Shown here: piece by piece, positions 42,369-51,275 of the stretch
Numbering within the stretch: the stretch's first letter is position 1
How the letters are laid out: each line of letters starts with the position of its first letter
DNA from: Spirabiliibacterium pneumoniae
GTDB lineage: Bacteria; Pseudomonadota; Gammaproteobacteria; Enterobacterales; Pasteurellaceae
Direction of reading: 5' to 3'
DNA: 64,000 bases
Assembly: GCF_014884995.1 (NCBI RefSeq)
Contig: NZ_JABMII010000015.1
Span: 1-64,000, forward strand
Translations under genes and position numbers: made by a program
The notes under the pieces: model-generated
Told to the model about the DNA's origin: nothing
What the model saw: only the letters and a program-made list of their open reading frames with translations
The model's database searches: none

Positions 42369-43205
42369 TTAATAAACATTATTCCAACGAATACCAGAAC
42401 CTCCCCCCATATTTTGTAGGGAATTATTGATATTATTCAAAGAGCGGTTCATCTGTTGCATTTGATTATATTGATTCATTTGATTGTACATATTCATATT
42501 ATTCTGATTTGTACGCTGAATTGTATTGTTTAATTCCGCCATGCTGTTATTGAGTGCTTGCATCTCAGCATATCTACGCTGTGCCTCCAATTCAGCATTA
42601 CGCTGTGCAATGGCTCTTTGTTGCATTGCTTGCTGCTGCGCCAGCATTCGTTGCTGGGCTAAATAAGCTTGCCCTTGTGGAGTGGAATAAAATGCTTGAC
42701 GTGCTTTTTCTTCTTTTTCCGCTTGGCGTTTTTGAGCGAGCTCTTTATTTTTTCTTTCTTTTATAGAAGTAGCAGCAAGCTTATTGAGTTCATTCCATCT
42801 CTTTTTAGCATCTGGACAGTTCTTATAATCTTTTAAAAGAAGTTTATCACCCGCTATCATAAAAAACCTATCCCGTAAATAATTAAATGAATTAGGGTCA
42901 TTAATTATAATATTCGTTTTATAAGTTCCTATGGTATTGGTACTTGTTATAAAGAACATTCCAAATATAGCGGTGGCTTCCTTCTCACCTGTCTTCATAT
43001 TAGAAATTAATTCCTGAGCCTGATTATAGGTTTTATTTTTAATTTTTGGATAAATGCACGCTAATCCATTATAATAAGCACCAAGTATAAAAAATGCTTC
43101 ATTATCAGTTACCTTATACTTTGGCGCTGAAGAGTAATTCATAAAATTCGAGCCACAGCCAGTTAATAGCAGCGTAGTTAAACCTAATGTGATTGCCTTT
43201 TTCAT
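42369..43205 (-). CDS. Hypothetical lipoprotein with Q/N-rich coiled C-terminus (cassette B, gene 2)
   Basis: A 278-residue protein not recognised. The N-terminus MKKAITLGLTTLLLTGCGSN has a clear lipobox with Cys17, so it is a lipoprotein. Residues about 20-150 look globular; about 150-210 form a charged, glutamine-rich coiled coil; about 210-265 are rich in Asn, Gln and Met. It follows a 90-residue gene by 15 bases. AT-rich and free of uptake sequences. Confidence 0.65.
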   Translation of the reverse strand: MKKAITLGLTTLLLTGCGSNFMNYSSAPKYKVTDNEAFFILGAYYNGLACIYPKIKNKTYNQAQELISNMKTGEKEATAIFGMFFITSTNTIGTYKTNIIINDPNSFNYLRDRFFMIAGDKLLLKDYKNCPDAKKRWNELNKLAATSIKERKNKELAQKRQAEKEEKARQAFYSTPQGQAYLAQQRMLAQQQAMQQRAIAQRNAELEAQRRYAEMQALNNSMAELNNTIQRTNQNNMNMYNQMNQYNQMQQMNRSLNNINNSLQNMGGGSGIRWNNVY

Positions 43206-43220
43206 CGTTTTGTCCTCGCA

Positions 43221-43493
43221 TTAATTAAAGTGAAACGTTTGCTTTTCAGTATCCAATACAGCCTCTTTACCTACTTGTATAAGTGGAGATTTATTTCTAG
43301 GCAGCCTCAAATCAGGATCCCATAATATAGGATCATCTTGTTCCCGCATTTTCGTTATACAAATATCAACTTCTGCTTGTTGCTGTGGGTTGATTGCTCT
43401 AACATTGTCAAAGCAATACTCATTTAAGATTTTGCCATTAACTGCATTAAATATATTTTGATAAACATCCACTGTAACCTTTATCATAGCCAT
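43221..43493 (-). CDS. Hypothetical small protein (cassette B, gene 1)
   Basis: A 90-residue protein from the ATG at 43493 (MAMIKVTVDVYQNIFNAVNG), with TTGGAG six bases before it; a TTG at 43505 is less likely. It has no signal peptide and no recognised domain. It is preceded by the palindrome-plus-hairpin module also found before cassette A. Confidence 0.55.
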   Translation of the reverse strand: MAMIKVTVDVYQNIFNAVNGKILNEYCFDNVRAINPQQQAEVDICITKMREQDDPILWDPDLRLPRNKSPLIQVGKEAVLDTEKQTFHFN

Positions 43494-43534
43494 AGCGCAC
43501 TCCAATAAAGAATTGATTGTTTTCCAAGGTTTGT

Positions 43535-43577
43535 TTGTTTTATCTGTAAAGATAAAACAACAAGGAGTATACTCCTT
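43535..43577 (-). promoter_or_regulatory. Palindrome plus hairpin module, copy B
   Basis: On the minus strand the 16-bp palindrome AAGGAGTATACTCCTT (43562-43577) is followed by an 11-bp stem (TTGTTTTATCT / AGATAAAACAA), about 42 bases before the 90-residue gene. Compared with copy A, two base pairs of the stem differ and both arms changed together, keeping pairing. The palindrome core is identical. Confidence 0.65.
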
Positions 43578-43703
43578 CGATTTAATAAATTTATTTATAT
43601 ATTAATGAGATAAAAGACATTAAAGCGAATATATGAGATATATTTGAAGAATTTAACGATACTTTTGTCAAGAGCGCAGAGATTGAAACGAGAAGATAAT
43701 AAA

Positions 43704-43728
43704 AAAGTGCGGTCAATGACCGCACTTT
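43704..43728 (-). terminator. USS-pair terminator after gnd
   Basis: AAAGTGCGGTCA / TGACCGCACTTT, a long perfect inverted pair with T residues on the minus strand, 19 bases past the gnd stop. Confidence 0.8.
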
Positions 43729-43746
43729 ATATTTTAAGCTTAACAC

Positions 43747-45195
43747 CTACACATCATAAGTGGTTGATGCGGTGTCGCCGCCTTTGCCTGTCCAGTTGGT
43801 GTGGAAGAACTCACCGCGTGGTTGGTCAACGCGCTCGTAGGTGTGGGCGCCGAAGTAGTCACGTTGGGCTTGCAGCAAATTGGCTGGCAGTTGTGCGCTG
43901 GTGTAGCCGTCTAAGAAGGTGATAGCAGAGGCCATGCACGGCATTGGCAAACCGATTTCCACCGCTTTGGCGACTACTTTACGCCATGCACTCATTGAAT
44001 TCTCAAGGATATTTTTGAAATAATCATCTGCGCCGAGGAATTGCAAGTCTGGGTTTTTGGCGTAAGCATCACGGATATTGCCCAAAAATGCGCTGCGGAT
44101 AATGCAGCCTTCGCGCCATAAAAGTGCGGTTTGGCCGTAGTCTAAATCCCACTCAAATTGCTCTGAGGCCTCACGAATCAGCATAAAGCCTTGTGCATAA
44201 GAGATGATTTTAGACGCCAGCAACGCTTGGCGCACCGCGTCAATCCATTGCGCTTTGTCGCCGTCCACTTTGCCGAGTTGTTTGTTGAACAATTTTTGGT
44301 TTTCAACGCGCTGTTGTTTGAATGAAGACACGCAGCGGGCGAATACGGCTTCGGTGATCAGCGTCAATGGGATACCTAAATCTAAAGCATTAATGCCTGT
44401 CCATTTACCTGTACCTTTTTGGCCGGCAGTGTCGAGGATTTTTTCCACCAATGGCTCGCCATTGTCATCACGGTAGCCGAGAATGTCAGTGGTAATGTCG
44501 ATAAGGTAGCTATCTAGCTCGGTAGATTTCCAGCTGCCAAAGACTTCGTGGAGCTCATCATAGCTCAAGCCTAAACCTTCGTGCAGGAATTGGTAGGCTT
44601 CGCAAATTAGTTGCATGTCGCCGTATTCAATGCCGTTGTGTACCATTTTGACAAAGTGTCCTGCACCGTTTTTGCCCACCCAGTCACAGCATGGCTCGCC
44701 TTCCTTGGTTTTAGCAGAGATAGCTTGCAAAATCGGTTTAACGTAAGGCCATGCCTCTGGGTTGCCGCCTGGCATGATAGAAGGCCCGAAACGCGCGCCC
44801 TCTTCACCGCCTGACACACCTGCACCGATAAAGCGAATGCCTTTTTCAGCGAGATCTTTAGTGCGGCGTGTGGTGTCTGGGTAGTTGGAGTTGCCACCGT
44901 CAATGATGATGTCGCCTTCGTCTAAATACGGCAGAAGGCTTTCAATAAATTTATCCACCACTTCACCGGCGCGTACCATTAACATCACTTTGCGTGGTTT
45001 TTCTAACTTGTCGGCGAGATCTTGCAGTGAATACGCGCCGATAATGTTGGTGCCTTTGGCAGCACCATTTAAAAAATCATCCACTTTACTGGTGGTGCGG
45101 TTGTAGGCGACGACCTTAAAGCCGTGGTCGTTCATGTTTAAAATCAGGTTTTGCCCCATCACGGCAAGGCCAATTACACCAATATCACCTTTCAT
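43747..45195 (-). CDS. gnd: 6-phosphogluconate dehydrogenase (decarboxylating)
   Basis: Oxidative pentose phosphate enzyme of 482 residues giving ribulose 5-phosphate and NADPH. MKGDIGVIGLAVMGQNLILNM binds NADP, and FIGAGVSGGEEGARFGPSIMPGG and the signature around ILDTAGQKGTGKWT are present. The start at 45195 follows AAGGA; an in-frame extension to 45243 is unlikely. Third gene after zwf and pgl. Confidence 0.97.
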   Translation of the reverse strand: MKGDIGVIGLAVMGQNLILNMNDHGFKVVAYNRTTSKVDDFLNGAAKGTNIIGAYSLQDLADKLEKPRKVMLMVRAGEVVDKFIESLLPYLDEGDIIIDGGNSNYPDTTRRTKDLAEKGIRFIGAGVSGGEEGARFGPSIMPGGNPEAWPYVKPILQAISAKTKEGEPCCDWVGKNGAGHFVKMVHNGIEYGDMQLICEAYQFLHEGLGLSYDELHEVFGSWKSTELDSYLIDITTDILGYRDDNGEPLVEKILDTAGQKGTGKWTGINALDLGIPLTLITEAVFARCVSSFKQQRVENQKLFNKQLGKVDGDKAQWIDAVRQALLASKIISYAQGFMLIREASEQFEWDLDYGQTALLWREGCIIRSAFLGNIRDAYAKNPDLQFLGADDYFKNILENSMSAWRKVVAKAVEIGLPMPCMASAITFLDGYTSAQLPANLLQAQRDYFGAHTYERVDQPRGEFFHTNWTGKGGDTASTTYDV

Positions 45196-45220
45196 ACTAT
45201 TATCCTTTTGTGTCATTAAA

Positions 45221-45931
45221 TTAATTGAGTTGGAACGCCGCATCAGCGTCTAAATACCATTCCGTTGTGCCATTTTTCGCTTTAATACGCGCCGCTGGGT
45301 ATGGCAGCTCGCTGCCTTCGCTTTGTTGAATTTCATGCAGCAAATCCGCTTTGCTTGCGCCGGTGACTAAGTATGTAATGCGTTTGGCGTTTTCAATCAA
45401 TGGCGCGGATTTTGACACACGCCATTGCTGGCTTTGTGGCTGTTTGGCAACGATCGCAAGATCCTTTGTGTCAAAGTCAACTTGCAGTGGGAAGAGAGAG
45501 GCGGTGTGCCCGTCAGTGCCCATGCCGAGAATAATCCAGTCAAATTGTGGCATGCCGTTAGCACTTGGCACTTTCTCTTGCATTTCCTGCGCAAAGCGTT
45601 GTGCTTCAAGCTCTGGATCGTCTTCACCGTGGATACGATGGATATTGCTCGCAGGAATAATAATTTTATCAAGCAATAAGCGTTTCACTTCGCCGTAGTT
45701 GCTCTCTTCATCGTCAGGCGTCACGCAGCGCTCATCACCCCACCAAAAGTGCAAGTTAGCCCAATTGATGCTGTCGCGATAATCACTGGCTAAAGTTTTA
45801 AACAGTAATTTAGGGGTGCTGCCACCTGAGAGTGAAATGTTCACCACTCGCCCTTCTTGGCTATAGGCTTGCAGCTCTTGTGCGATTTTTTCAACCGCAC
45901 TTTGTGCATTTTCAAATTTAATGTATTTCAT
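45221..45931 (-). CDS. pgl: 6-phosphogluconolactonase
   Basis: A 236-residue enzyme of the DevB/Pgl type that hydrolyses 6-phosphogluconolactone. NISLSGGSTPKLLFKTLA, WWGDERCVTPDDEESNYG and ILGMGTDGHTASLFP are the family motifs. The start MKYIKFEN at 45931 is one base past the zwf stop, so zwf, pgl and gnd form one operon covering the oxidative pentose phosphate branch in order. Confidence 0.95.
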   Translation of the reverse strand: MKYIKFENAQSAVEKIAQELQAYSQEGRVVNISLSGGSTPKLLFKTLASDYRDSINWANLHFWWGDERCVTPDDEESNYGEVKRLLLDKIIIPASNIHRIHGEDDPELEAQRFAQEMQEKVPSANGMPQFDWIILGMGTDGHTASLFPLQVDFDTKDLAIVAKQPQSQQWRVSKSAPLIENAKRITYLVTGASKADLLHEIQQSEGSELPYPAARIKAKNGTTEWYLDADAAFQLN

Positions 45932-45932
45932 A

Positions 45933-47432
45933 TTACAACTCACAATATTCTGTATCGGTTAAGTTTTTGCATGGAAAACGCCAGCTTCTGCCTTTGATTT
46001 CCATCATTTCATCGGCCTCTTTCGGCCCCCAAGTGCCACAGGCATAGCCATACAGTTTCGGGTTGCCTGCTTTGTAATCTAAAATCGGCTGCACAAACTT
46101 CCAGCATGAGCGCACGGCATCACTGCGTGAGAACAAGGTGGCATCACCTTGCAGAGAATCAAGCAACAAGCGTTCATAAGGCCCGATAATATCAGCATCG
46201 GCCAAATCTTCATAATGGAAATCCATCGACACCTGTTTGGCGTGAAATCCTGCGCCAGGCTCTTTAAGCCCAAATTTCATTACAATACCTTCGTTTGGCT
46301 GAATGCGGATAATCAGCTTATTCTCTGGCGCAGATTGACGAAATACAGGATGCGGTGTTGATTTAAAGTGAATTACAATCTCCGTCACCCGTGTTGGCAA
46401 GCGTTTGCCTGTGCGCACATAAAACGGCACACCACTCCAACGCCAGTTGTCGATTTTGAGTTTCAATGCCATATAGGTTTCAGTGCGAGAGTCTTCTGCC
46501 ACACCCTTTTCTTCACGATACCCTTTTTGGTATTCTCCACGCACTTTCGCGCCAGTGTACTGCCCAAGCACAAGATTTTTCTCTAAATCATCTTCGCTGA
46601 TAGGGTGCAGGCTTTGCAGCACTTTTTGCACTTCATTACGCATTGATTCAGCATCAATGATCGCTGGGCTTTCCATCGCGATCAGCGCGAGCACTTGCAA
46701 CAAGTGGTTTTGGAACATATCACGCATTGCGCCTGCACCATCATAATAACCACCGCGCTCTTCCACGCCGATGGACTCCGCGCCTGTGATTTCAACATAA
46801 TCAATGTAGTTGCGGTTCCACAATGGCTCAAATAGGCCGTTAGAGAAGCGCAACACCAAAATATTTTGCACCGTTTCTTTGCCTAAATAGTGATCGATAC
46901 GATAAATTTGCGACTCGTCAAAGTTTTTATGCAAACTTTCGTCAAGTTCAATAGCAGATTTAAGATCATAGCCGAATGGCTTTTCCACCACTAAACGTTT
47001 CCAGCCATGATCTTGCGAATTCAGACCATGTTTAGCCAAGCATTGCGGAATAACAGGGTATAAACTCGGCGGCGTGGAGAGATAAAACAGTGTGTTGCCA
47101 CCTGTGTTATGCGCTTTTTCCAGCTCCGCTAACCGCACTTTGACTTTTTCGTATTCTTCTACTTTTGCGGTATCAATCGGCTCGTAATAAACGTGGGCAA
47201 AATAGGCATCAGCCTCTTGCTCGCTGCACTGCTTGCGCTCAATTAATAAGGCCTTTAATTTATCGCGAAATGCTTGATCGCTATATTCCGTACGGCTGAC
47301 GCCCAAAATGGCGAAATCGTCGGATAAGCGACCACTTTTATAAAGATCATAAAGCGCAGGGATCAGTTTACGGTGAGTCAAATCACCAGAAGCACCAAAA
47401 ATCACAATGGTGCTGTTTTCAGGTTTTTTCAT
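45933..47432 (-). CDS. zwf: Glucose-6-phosphate 1-dehydrogenase
   Basis: First enzyme of the oxidative pentose phosphate pathway, 499 residues. [20 protein letters not shown] binds NADP and [13 protein letters not shown] is the substrate signature with the catalytic histidine. It heads the zwf-pgl-gnd operon; about 130 bases separate it from cysQ. Confidence 0.97.
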   Translation of the reverse strand: MKKPENSTIVIFGASGDLTHRKLIPALYDLYKSGRLSDDFAILGVSRTEYSDQAFRDKLKALLIERKQCSEQEADAYFAHVYYEPIDTAKVEEYEKVKVRLAELEKAHNTGGNTLFYLSTPPSLYPVIPQCLAKHGLNSQDHGWKRLVVEKPFGYDLKSAIELDESLHKNFDESQIYRIDHYLGKETVQNILVLRFSNGLFEPLWNRNYIDYVEITGAESIGVEERGGYYDGAGAMRDMFQNHLLQVLALIAMESPAIIDAESMRNEVQKVLQSLHPISEDDLEKNLVLGQYTGAKVRGEYQKGYREEKGVAEDSRTETYMALKLKIDNWRWSGVPFYVRTGKRLPTRVTEIVIHFKSTPHPVFRQSAPENKLIIRIQPNEGIVMKFGLKEPGAGFHAKQVSMDFHYEDLADADIIGPYERLLLDSLQGDATLFSRSDAVRSCWKFVQPILDYKAGNPKLYGYACGTWGPKEADEMMEIKGRSWRFPCKNLTDTEYCEL

Positions 47433-47559
47433 TGTTTTAAATCCTTAAAAATATCAAAGTGCAGTTAGCGCTTAATTATTGTACTTTTTGCAAACGAATA
47501 CTTACTCTGCAGTCTAAAAAATAACGGTGTAAAGTGTCAATCCCCCCTCGCCTATTGCT

Positions 47560-48375
47560 TTAATCGGCCGCAAAGCGTAACACCGCACGCCAATCGCTGT
47601 TTGCCGAACAACGCATCACAAAATCGGGGTTGATCAAACTCTCGCGCTGATTATAAGTTAACGCCTGACCGCGCAGATCGCAAATATCGCCGCCCATCTC
47701 GCGCAAAATGCACTCCAACGCCGCCGTATCCCACTCGCCAGTTTTACCTACGCGCAGGTAGCATTCACTTTCACCCGTGGCGACCATCACGCCTTTAATG
47801 CCACTGGAGCCACAGCGTTGAATGTCAACCTTCGCCTGTGGCTGCAAATACGGCTGTAAACGCGAAACGGCGCTGGTGTTGCCAATCACCAACCGCACTT
47901 TTTGCTCCGCTTGCAATGGACGAGGTGAAAGTGCGGTCAACACATCGCCACACAGGCGATAAGCGCCTGCACCGCGCATGGCATACACCAGTTGATCGCC
48001 CATTGGCGAATAAACCACACCCAAGCACGGCTGGTGATGTTGCACGAGGGCAATCAACACCGAAAATTGCCCCGTTTTGTCCAAAAATTGTTGCGTGCCA
48101 TCAAGAGGGTCAACCAACCAATATTCAGCCCAATTTCGTCGCTCGGCAAAGGGAATGTCACAATTTTCTTCAGACAACACCGGCACACTGGGTGTTAAAC
48201 GGGAAAGTGCGGTGCATAAAAATTCACTCACCGCCAAATCGGCAGCGGTCACGGGCGTGTTATCCGCTTTGATCTGCTCGGGCAAATCCTGCTGATAAAA
48301 CGAACGCAGCATGCCGCCAGCTTGTTTGGCGATGGACATCACGCTGGCCAGCAATTGATCATTTAAACTGACCAT
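47560..48375 (-). CDS. cysQ: 3'(2'),5'-bisphosphate nucleotidase
   Basis: Lithium-sensitive phosphatase of the inositol monophosphatase family, 271 residues, which removes 3'-phosphoadenosine 5'-phosphate made in sulfur assimilation. VLSEENCD, WLVDPLDGTQQFLDKTGQF and the C-terminal GEWDTAALECILREMGG carry the metal ligands. The start lies inside the end of nudE (13-base overlap). Confidence 0.92.
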   Translation of the reverse strand: MVSLNDQLLASVMSIAKQAGGMLRSFYQQDLPEQIKADNTPVTAADLAVSEFLCTALSRLTPSVPVLSEENCDIPFAERRNWAEYWLVDPLDGTQQFLDKTGQFSVLIALVQHHQPCLGVVYSPMGDQLVYAMRGAGAYRLCGDVLTALSPRPLQAEQKVRLVIGNTSAVSRLQPYLQPQAKVDIQRCGSSGIKGVMVATGESECYLRVGKTGEWDTAALECILREMGGDICDLRGQALTYNQRESLINPDFVMRCSANSDWRAVLRFAAD

Positions 48376-48926
48376 TGCGCCTCCTTAAGAAAATCACGCA
48401 AAAGGTAAAGTGCGGTCAGATTGCGCGCCTCATTAAATTCCTCACGCGCAAGTAATTCATCAATTTGCGCCAGCGGCACGCGCACCAGCTCCAACGGCTG
48501 CGGCTCGTCGCCTACAAGCGTGGAAGGCGTTAAATCCCACGCCAAAAAAAGGTGCATGGGGCTGTTCATGTAGCCTGGGTTGGTGCTGAGTGTGCGCAAA
48601 AACCGCACTTTGGCAGGCTTAAATCCGATTTCTTCTTGAAGCTCACGCACCGCACTTTGCTCAGGCGTTTCGCCCTCGTCAATCCGCCCTTTCACAAAGC
48701 CCAACTCATAGCGCTCAGTACCCACAGAATATTCATTCACTAAAAGCAGATCCGAGCCGTCAATGGCCAACACGGTGACTGCGCCACGCAGGCTGGGGCG
48801 CAGGCGCTCGTAGGTGGCACACGCGCCATTGGCAAAGCGCAAATCCACCGCTTGCACGCAAAACAGCCGCGTTTTTGCTAATTCTCGAACCTCAAGAATC
48901 GCTGGGTTTGGGTACTTCTTGGCCAT
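48363..48926 (-). CDS. nudE: ADP compounds hydrolase NudE
   Basis: Nudix hydrolase of 187 residues acting on ADP-ribose and dinucleotide cofactors. The Nudix box GRIDEGETPEQSAVRELQEEIGF is complete. The N-terminal YPNPAILEVRELAKTRLF and the cysQ neighbour support NudE. Confidence 0.92.
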   Translation of the reverse strand: MAKKYPNPAILEVRELAKTRLFCVQAVDLRFANGACATYERLRPSLRGAVTVLAIDGSDLLLVNEYSVGTERYELGFVKGRIDEGETPEQSAVRELQEEIGFKPAKVRFLRTLSTNPGYMNSPMHLFLAWDLTPSTLVGDEPQPLELVRVPLAQIDELLAREEFNEARNLTALYLLRDFLKEAQWSV

Positions 48927-49004
48927 AATGCCCCCTTATTTTACAAAGTGCTAGCATAACGATACCATAGCAGGCAATAAAAACAATAAAAGAGACGCAT
49001 TCCT

Positions 49005-49664
49005 ATGTTGAAAAATTGTGACTGGGCGGCCATCGACACCGTGATTTTTGACCTTGATGGCACGTTGATTGATCTGGCGCTGGATTATACCTTTTGGAAA
49101 TCCGTTGTGCCCCAAGCCTACAGCGCCACTCACGCCGTGCCCGATGCCGCCAGCCAGCAGCTGCTCAAAGCGCACTATGACCGCATTGAACACGCCATGC
49201 AGTGGTATGATGTGGATTATTGGGCCGACACGCTGCAATTGCCCATTCGCGAGATGCTGCACCAACATGTGCAAAAACTTAAAGTGCGGTCAAATACAGA
49301 AAAACTACTCTCCACACTCAAACGCATGGGTAAGCAACTGATTTTACTAACCGATTCTCACCCCTATAGCCTACAAGAAAAACTTGCCCAGTGTAATCTT
49401 GAGCCTTATTTTGAGCTCATTTTATCATCCCATGAATTTCAGCACCCAAAAATGACCGATGCGCTTTGGCAGGCGCTTTTTTCCGCCTATGCCATCACAC
49501 CTGACCGCACTTTATTGATTGATGATATGCAGCAAGTGCTCGATTGCGCCCGCGCCAATGGCATTGGGCATACGTTAGCGGTGCGCACGCCGAACTCTCT
49601 GACAGAAGAAAAGCATTTCATCGGCCATGACAGCATCGCCGATTTTGCGCAATTGTTGAACTAA
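49005..49664 (+). CDS. yrfG: GMP/IMP nucleotidase YrfG (HAD family)
   Basis: A 219-residue HAD hydrolase. Motif I is FDLDGTLIDL, motif II LLTDSH, motif III and IV around HPKMTDALW and LLIDDMQQVLDCARANG. The N-terminus (WAAIDTVIFDLDGTLIDLALDYTFW) matches YrfG. In this family yrfG, hslR and hslO cluster as here. Confidence 0.92.
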   Translation: MLKNCDWAAIDTVIFDLDGTLIDLALDYTFWKSVVPQAYSATHAVPDAASQQLLKAHYDRIEHAMQWYDVDYWADTLQLPIREMLHQHVQKLKVRSNTEKLLSTLKRMGKQLILLTDSHPYSLQEKLAQCNLEPYFELILSSHEFQHPKMTDALWQALFSAYAITPDRTLLIDDMQQVLDCARANGIGHTLAVRTPNSLTEEKHFIGHDSIADFAQLLN

Positions 49665-49796
49665 TGCCCCGTTTTTGAGATAGCACCGATGAGATTATCA
49701 TGACTATCTCAGAGGGCATTTCCCACGCCACCTCGACATTCAAGCCTAGTCATAAAAGAACAAAGTGCGCTATCATAATGCTTTCAAGGAGGCATT

Positions 49797-50195
49797 ATGC
49801 ACACAACCGAGCAAACCAGCAGTGTACGGCTAGACAAATGGCTATGGGCGGCGCGCTTTTACAAAACCCGCAGCCTCGCCCGCGAGATGATTGACGGCGG
49901 CAAGGTGCATTATAACGGCCAGCGCAGCAAGCCGAGCAAAATCGTAGAAGTGGGAGCAATCATCAAATTACGCCAAGGTCTCGATGAAAAAGAAGTGATT
50001 GTGCTTGCCTTGAGCGGCAAACGCAGCGGCGCGAGTGTGGCGCAAACGCTTTATCAAGAAACCGTACAAAGCCTTGAAAAGCGCGAAGCCCTCGCTATTG
50101 CGCGCAAGAATAATGCCCTTGCCATGCCACACCCAGAGCGTCGCCCGAATAAAAAAGAGCGGCGTGATTTGCTGAAATTTAAATATCAAAACTGA
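49797..50195 (+). CDS. hslR: Heat shock protein 15 (ribosome-associated)
   Basis: RNA-binding protein of 132 residues with an S4-like domain (SVRLDKWLWAARFYKTRSLAREMIDGGKVHYNGQRSKPSK). Hsp15 binds 50S subunits carrying a stranded nascent chain. A strong AAGGAGG precedes the ATG and a TATCATAATG -10-like box lies about 20 bases upstream. Confidence 0.95.
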   Translation: MHTTEQTSSVRLDKWLWAARFYKTRSLAREMIDGGKVHYNGQRSKPSKIVEVGAIIKLRQGLDEKEVIVLALSGKRSGASVAQTLYQETVQSLEKREALAIARKNNALAMPHPERRPNKKERRDLLKFKYQN

Positions 50196-50253
50196 CCTTG
50201 CAATCGCGCAATTTGACGCCATATAAGCACAAAGGCAAAACAAAAGGCAAACT

Positions 50254-51126
50254 ATGACAACCATTGATACACAAGATAACGACAGCTTATATCGATTTTT
50301 ATTTCAAGACCGTGCCGTGCGCGGTGAATGGGTGCGGCTCAACCGCACTTTTAGTGACACACTCAATACGCACAACTACCCCACCGCCGTGCGCAATTTG
50401 CTCGGCGAAATGATGGTGGCGACCGCACTTTTAACCGCCACCTTAAAATTTGAAGGCGAGATCACCGTGCAAATTCGTGGCGACGGGGCGCTGAAATTGG
50501 CGCTGATTAACGGCGATGATCAATTGCAACTGCGCGCACTCGCCCGCTGTGAGGACGACATTCCCGACAATGCCACCCTCAAAGAGATGGTGGGCAATGC
50601 CGTGTTGCTGATTGCCATTAATCCAACCCAAGGCGAGCGCTATCAAGGCATTGTAGAGCTAGGCAAGCCAACCGTAAGTGAGTGCTTACAAGATTATTTT
50701 GAGCGCTCCGAGCAGCTGCAAACCGCACTTTGCATTAAAACGGGGGAAGTTAACGGCCAAGCCGTTGCTGCGGGCATGTTATTGCAAGTGATGCCCGATG
50801 GCATCGGAGAGCAAGACGATTTACAACACCTGCAAGTGCTGATGGAAACCGCCAAGGCCGAGGAGCTTTTCGGCCTTAGCGCGGCAGAGATGCTCTATCG
50901 CCTCTATCACGAAGAAGAGGTGGAGTTGTTCCCGAAAAGTGCGGTGCGCTTTCACTGCGGCTGCTCGCAAGAGCGTTCAGGTGGCGCATTGCTGTTGCTC
51001 AGTGATGCGGAAATTGATGACATTTTGGCAGAACATAACGGCAGCATTGATATGCGCTGTGAATGTTGCGGCACGCATTACTATTTTAATAAAGACACCA
51101 TTACTCAAATGAAACAGCAGCACTAG
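50254..51126 (+). CDS. hslO: 33 kDa chaperonin Hsp33
   Basis: Redox-regulated holdase of 290 residues. The zinc and redox-switch cysteines are in FHCGCSQERS and CECCGTHY, the CxC...CxxC pattern of the family. It follows hslR by 58 bases and is followed by a terminator. Confidence 0.96.
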   Translation: MTTIDTQDNDSLYRFLFQDRAVRGEWVRLNRTFSDTLNTHNYPTAVRNLLGEMMVATALLTATLKFEGEITVQIRGDGALKLALINGDDQLQLRALARCEDDIPDNATLKEMVGNAVLLIAINPTQGERYQGIVELGKPTVSECLQDYFERSEQLQTALCIKTGEVNGQAVAAGMLLQVMPDGIGEQDDLQHLQVLMETAKAEELFGLSAAEMLYRLYHEEEVELFPKSAVRFHCGCSQERSGGALLLLSDAEIDDILAEHNGSIDMRCECCGTHYYFNKDTITQMKQQH

Positions 51127-51127
51127 C

Positions 51128-51153
51128 AAAAACCCCGCACAATGCGGGGTTTT
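51128..51153 (+). terminator. Rho-independent terminator after hslO
   Basis: Stem AAAACCCCGCA / TGCGGGGTTTT with a three-base loop and T residues downstream. Confidence 0.85.
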
Positions 51154-51275
51154 ATTTTTTATAAAAAATTCGCAACCAAGTTCTCATACTTTGATCTAGC
51201 TAACAGTTTTACAAAAAATTTTGCCGTAGAATGTCACTATTATTTGGTATTTAATCTTCAACTAACGAGGTAATT

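Noticed and set aside
49675-49709. Inverted repeat TGAGATAG / CTATCTCA after yrfG as a terminator
   Set aside because: The loop is long and no T run follows; it could be chance or a weak processing site.
51195-51215. CRP site upstream of pckA
   Set aside because: TTTGATCTAGCTAACA keeps only part of each half-site; too weak to list as a site.
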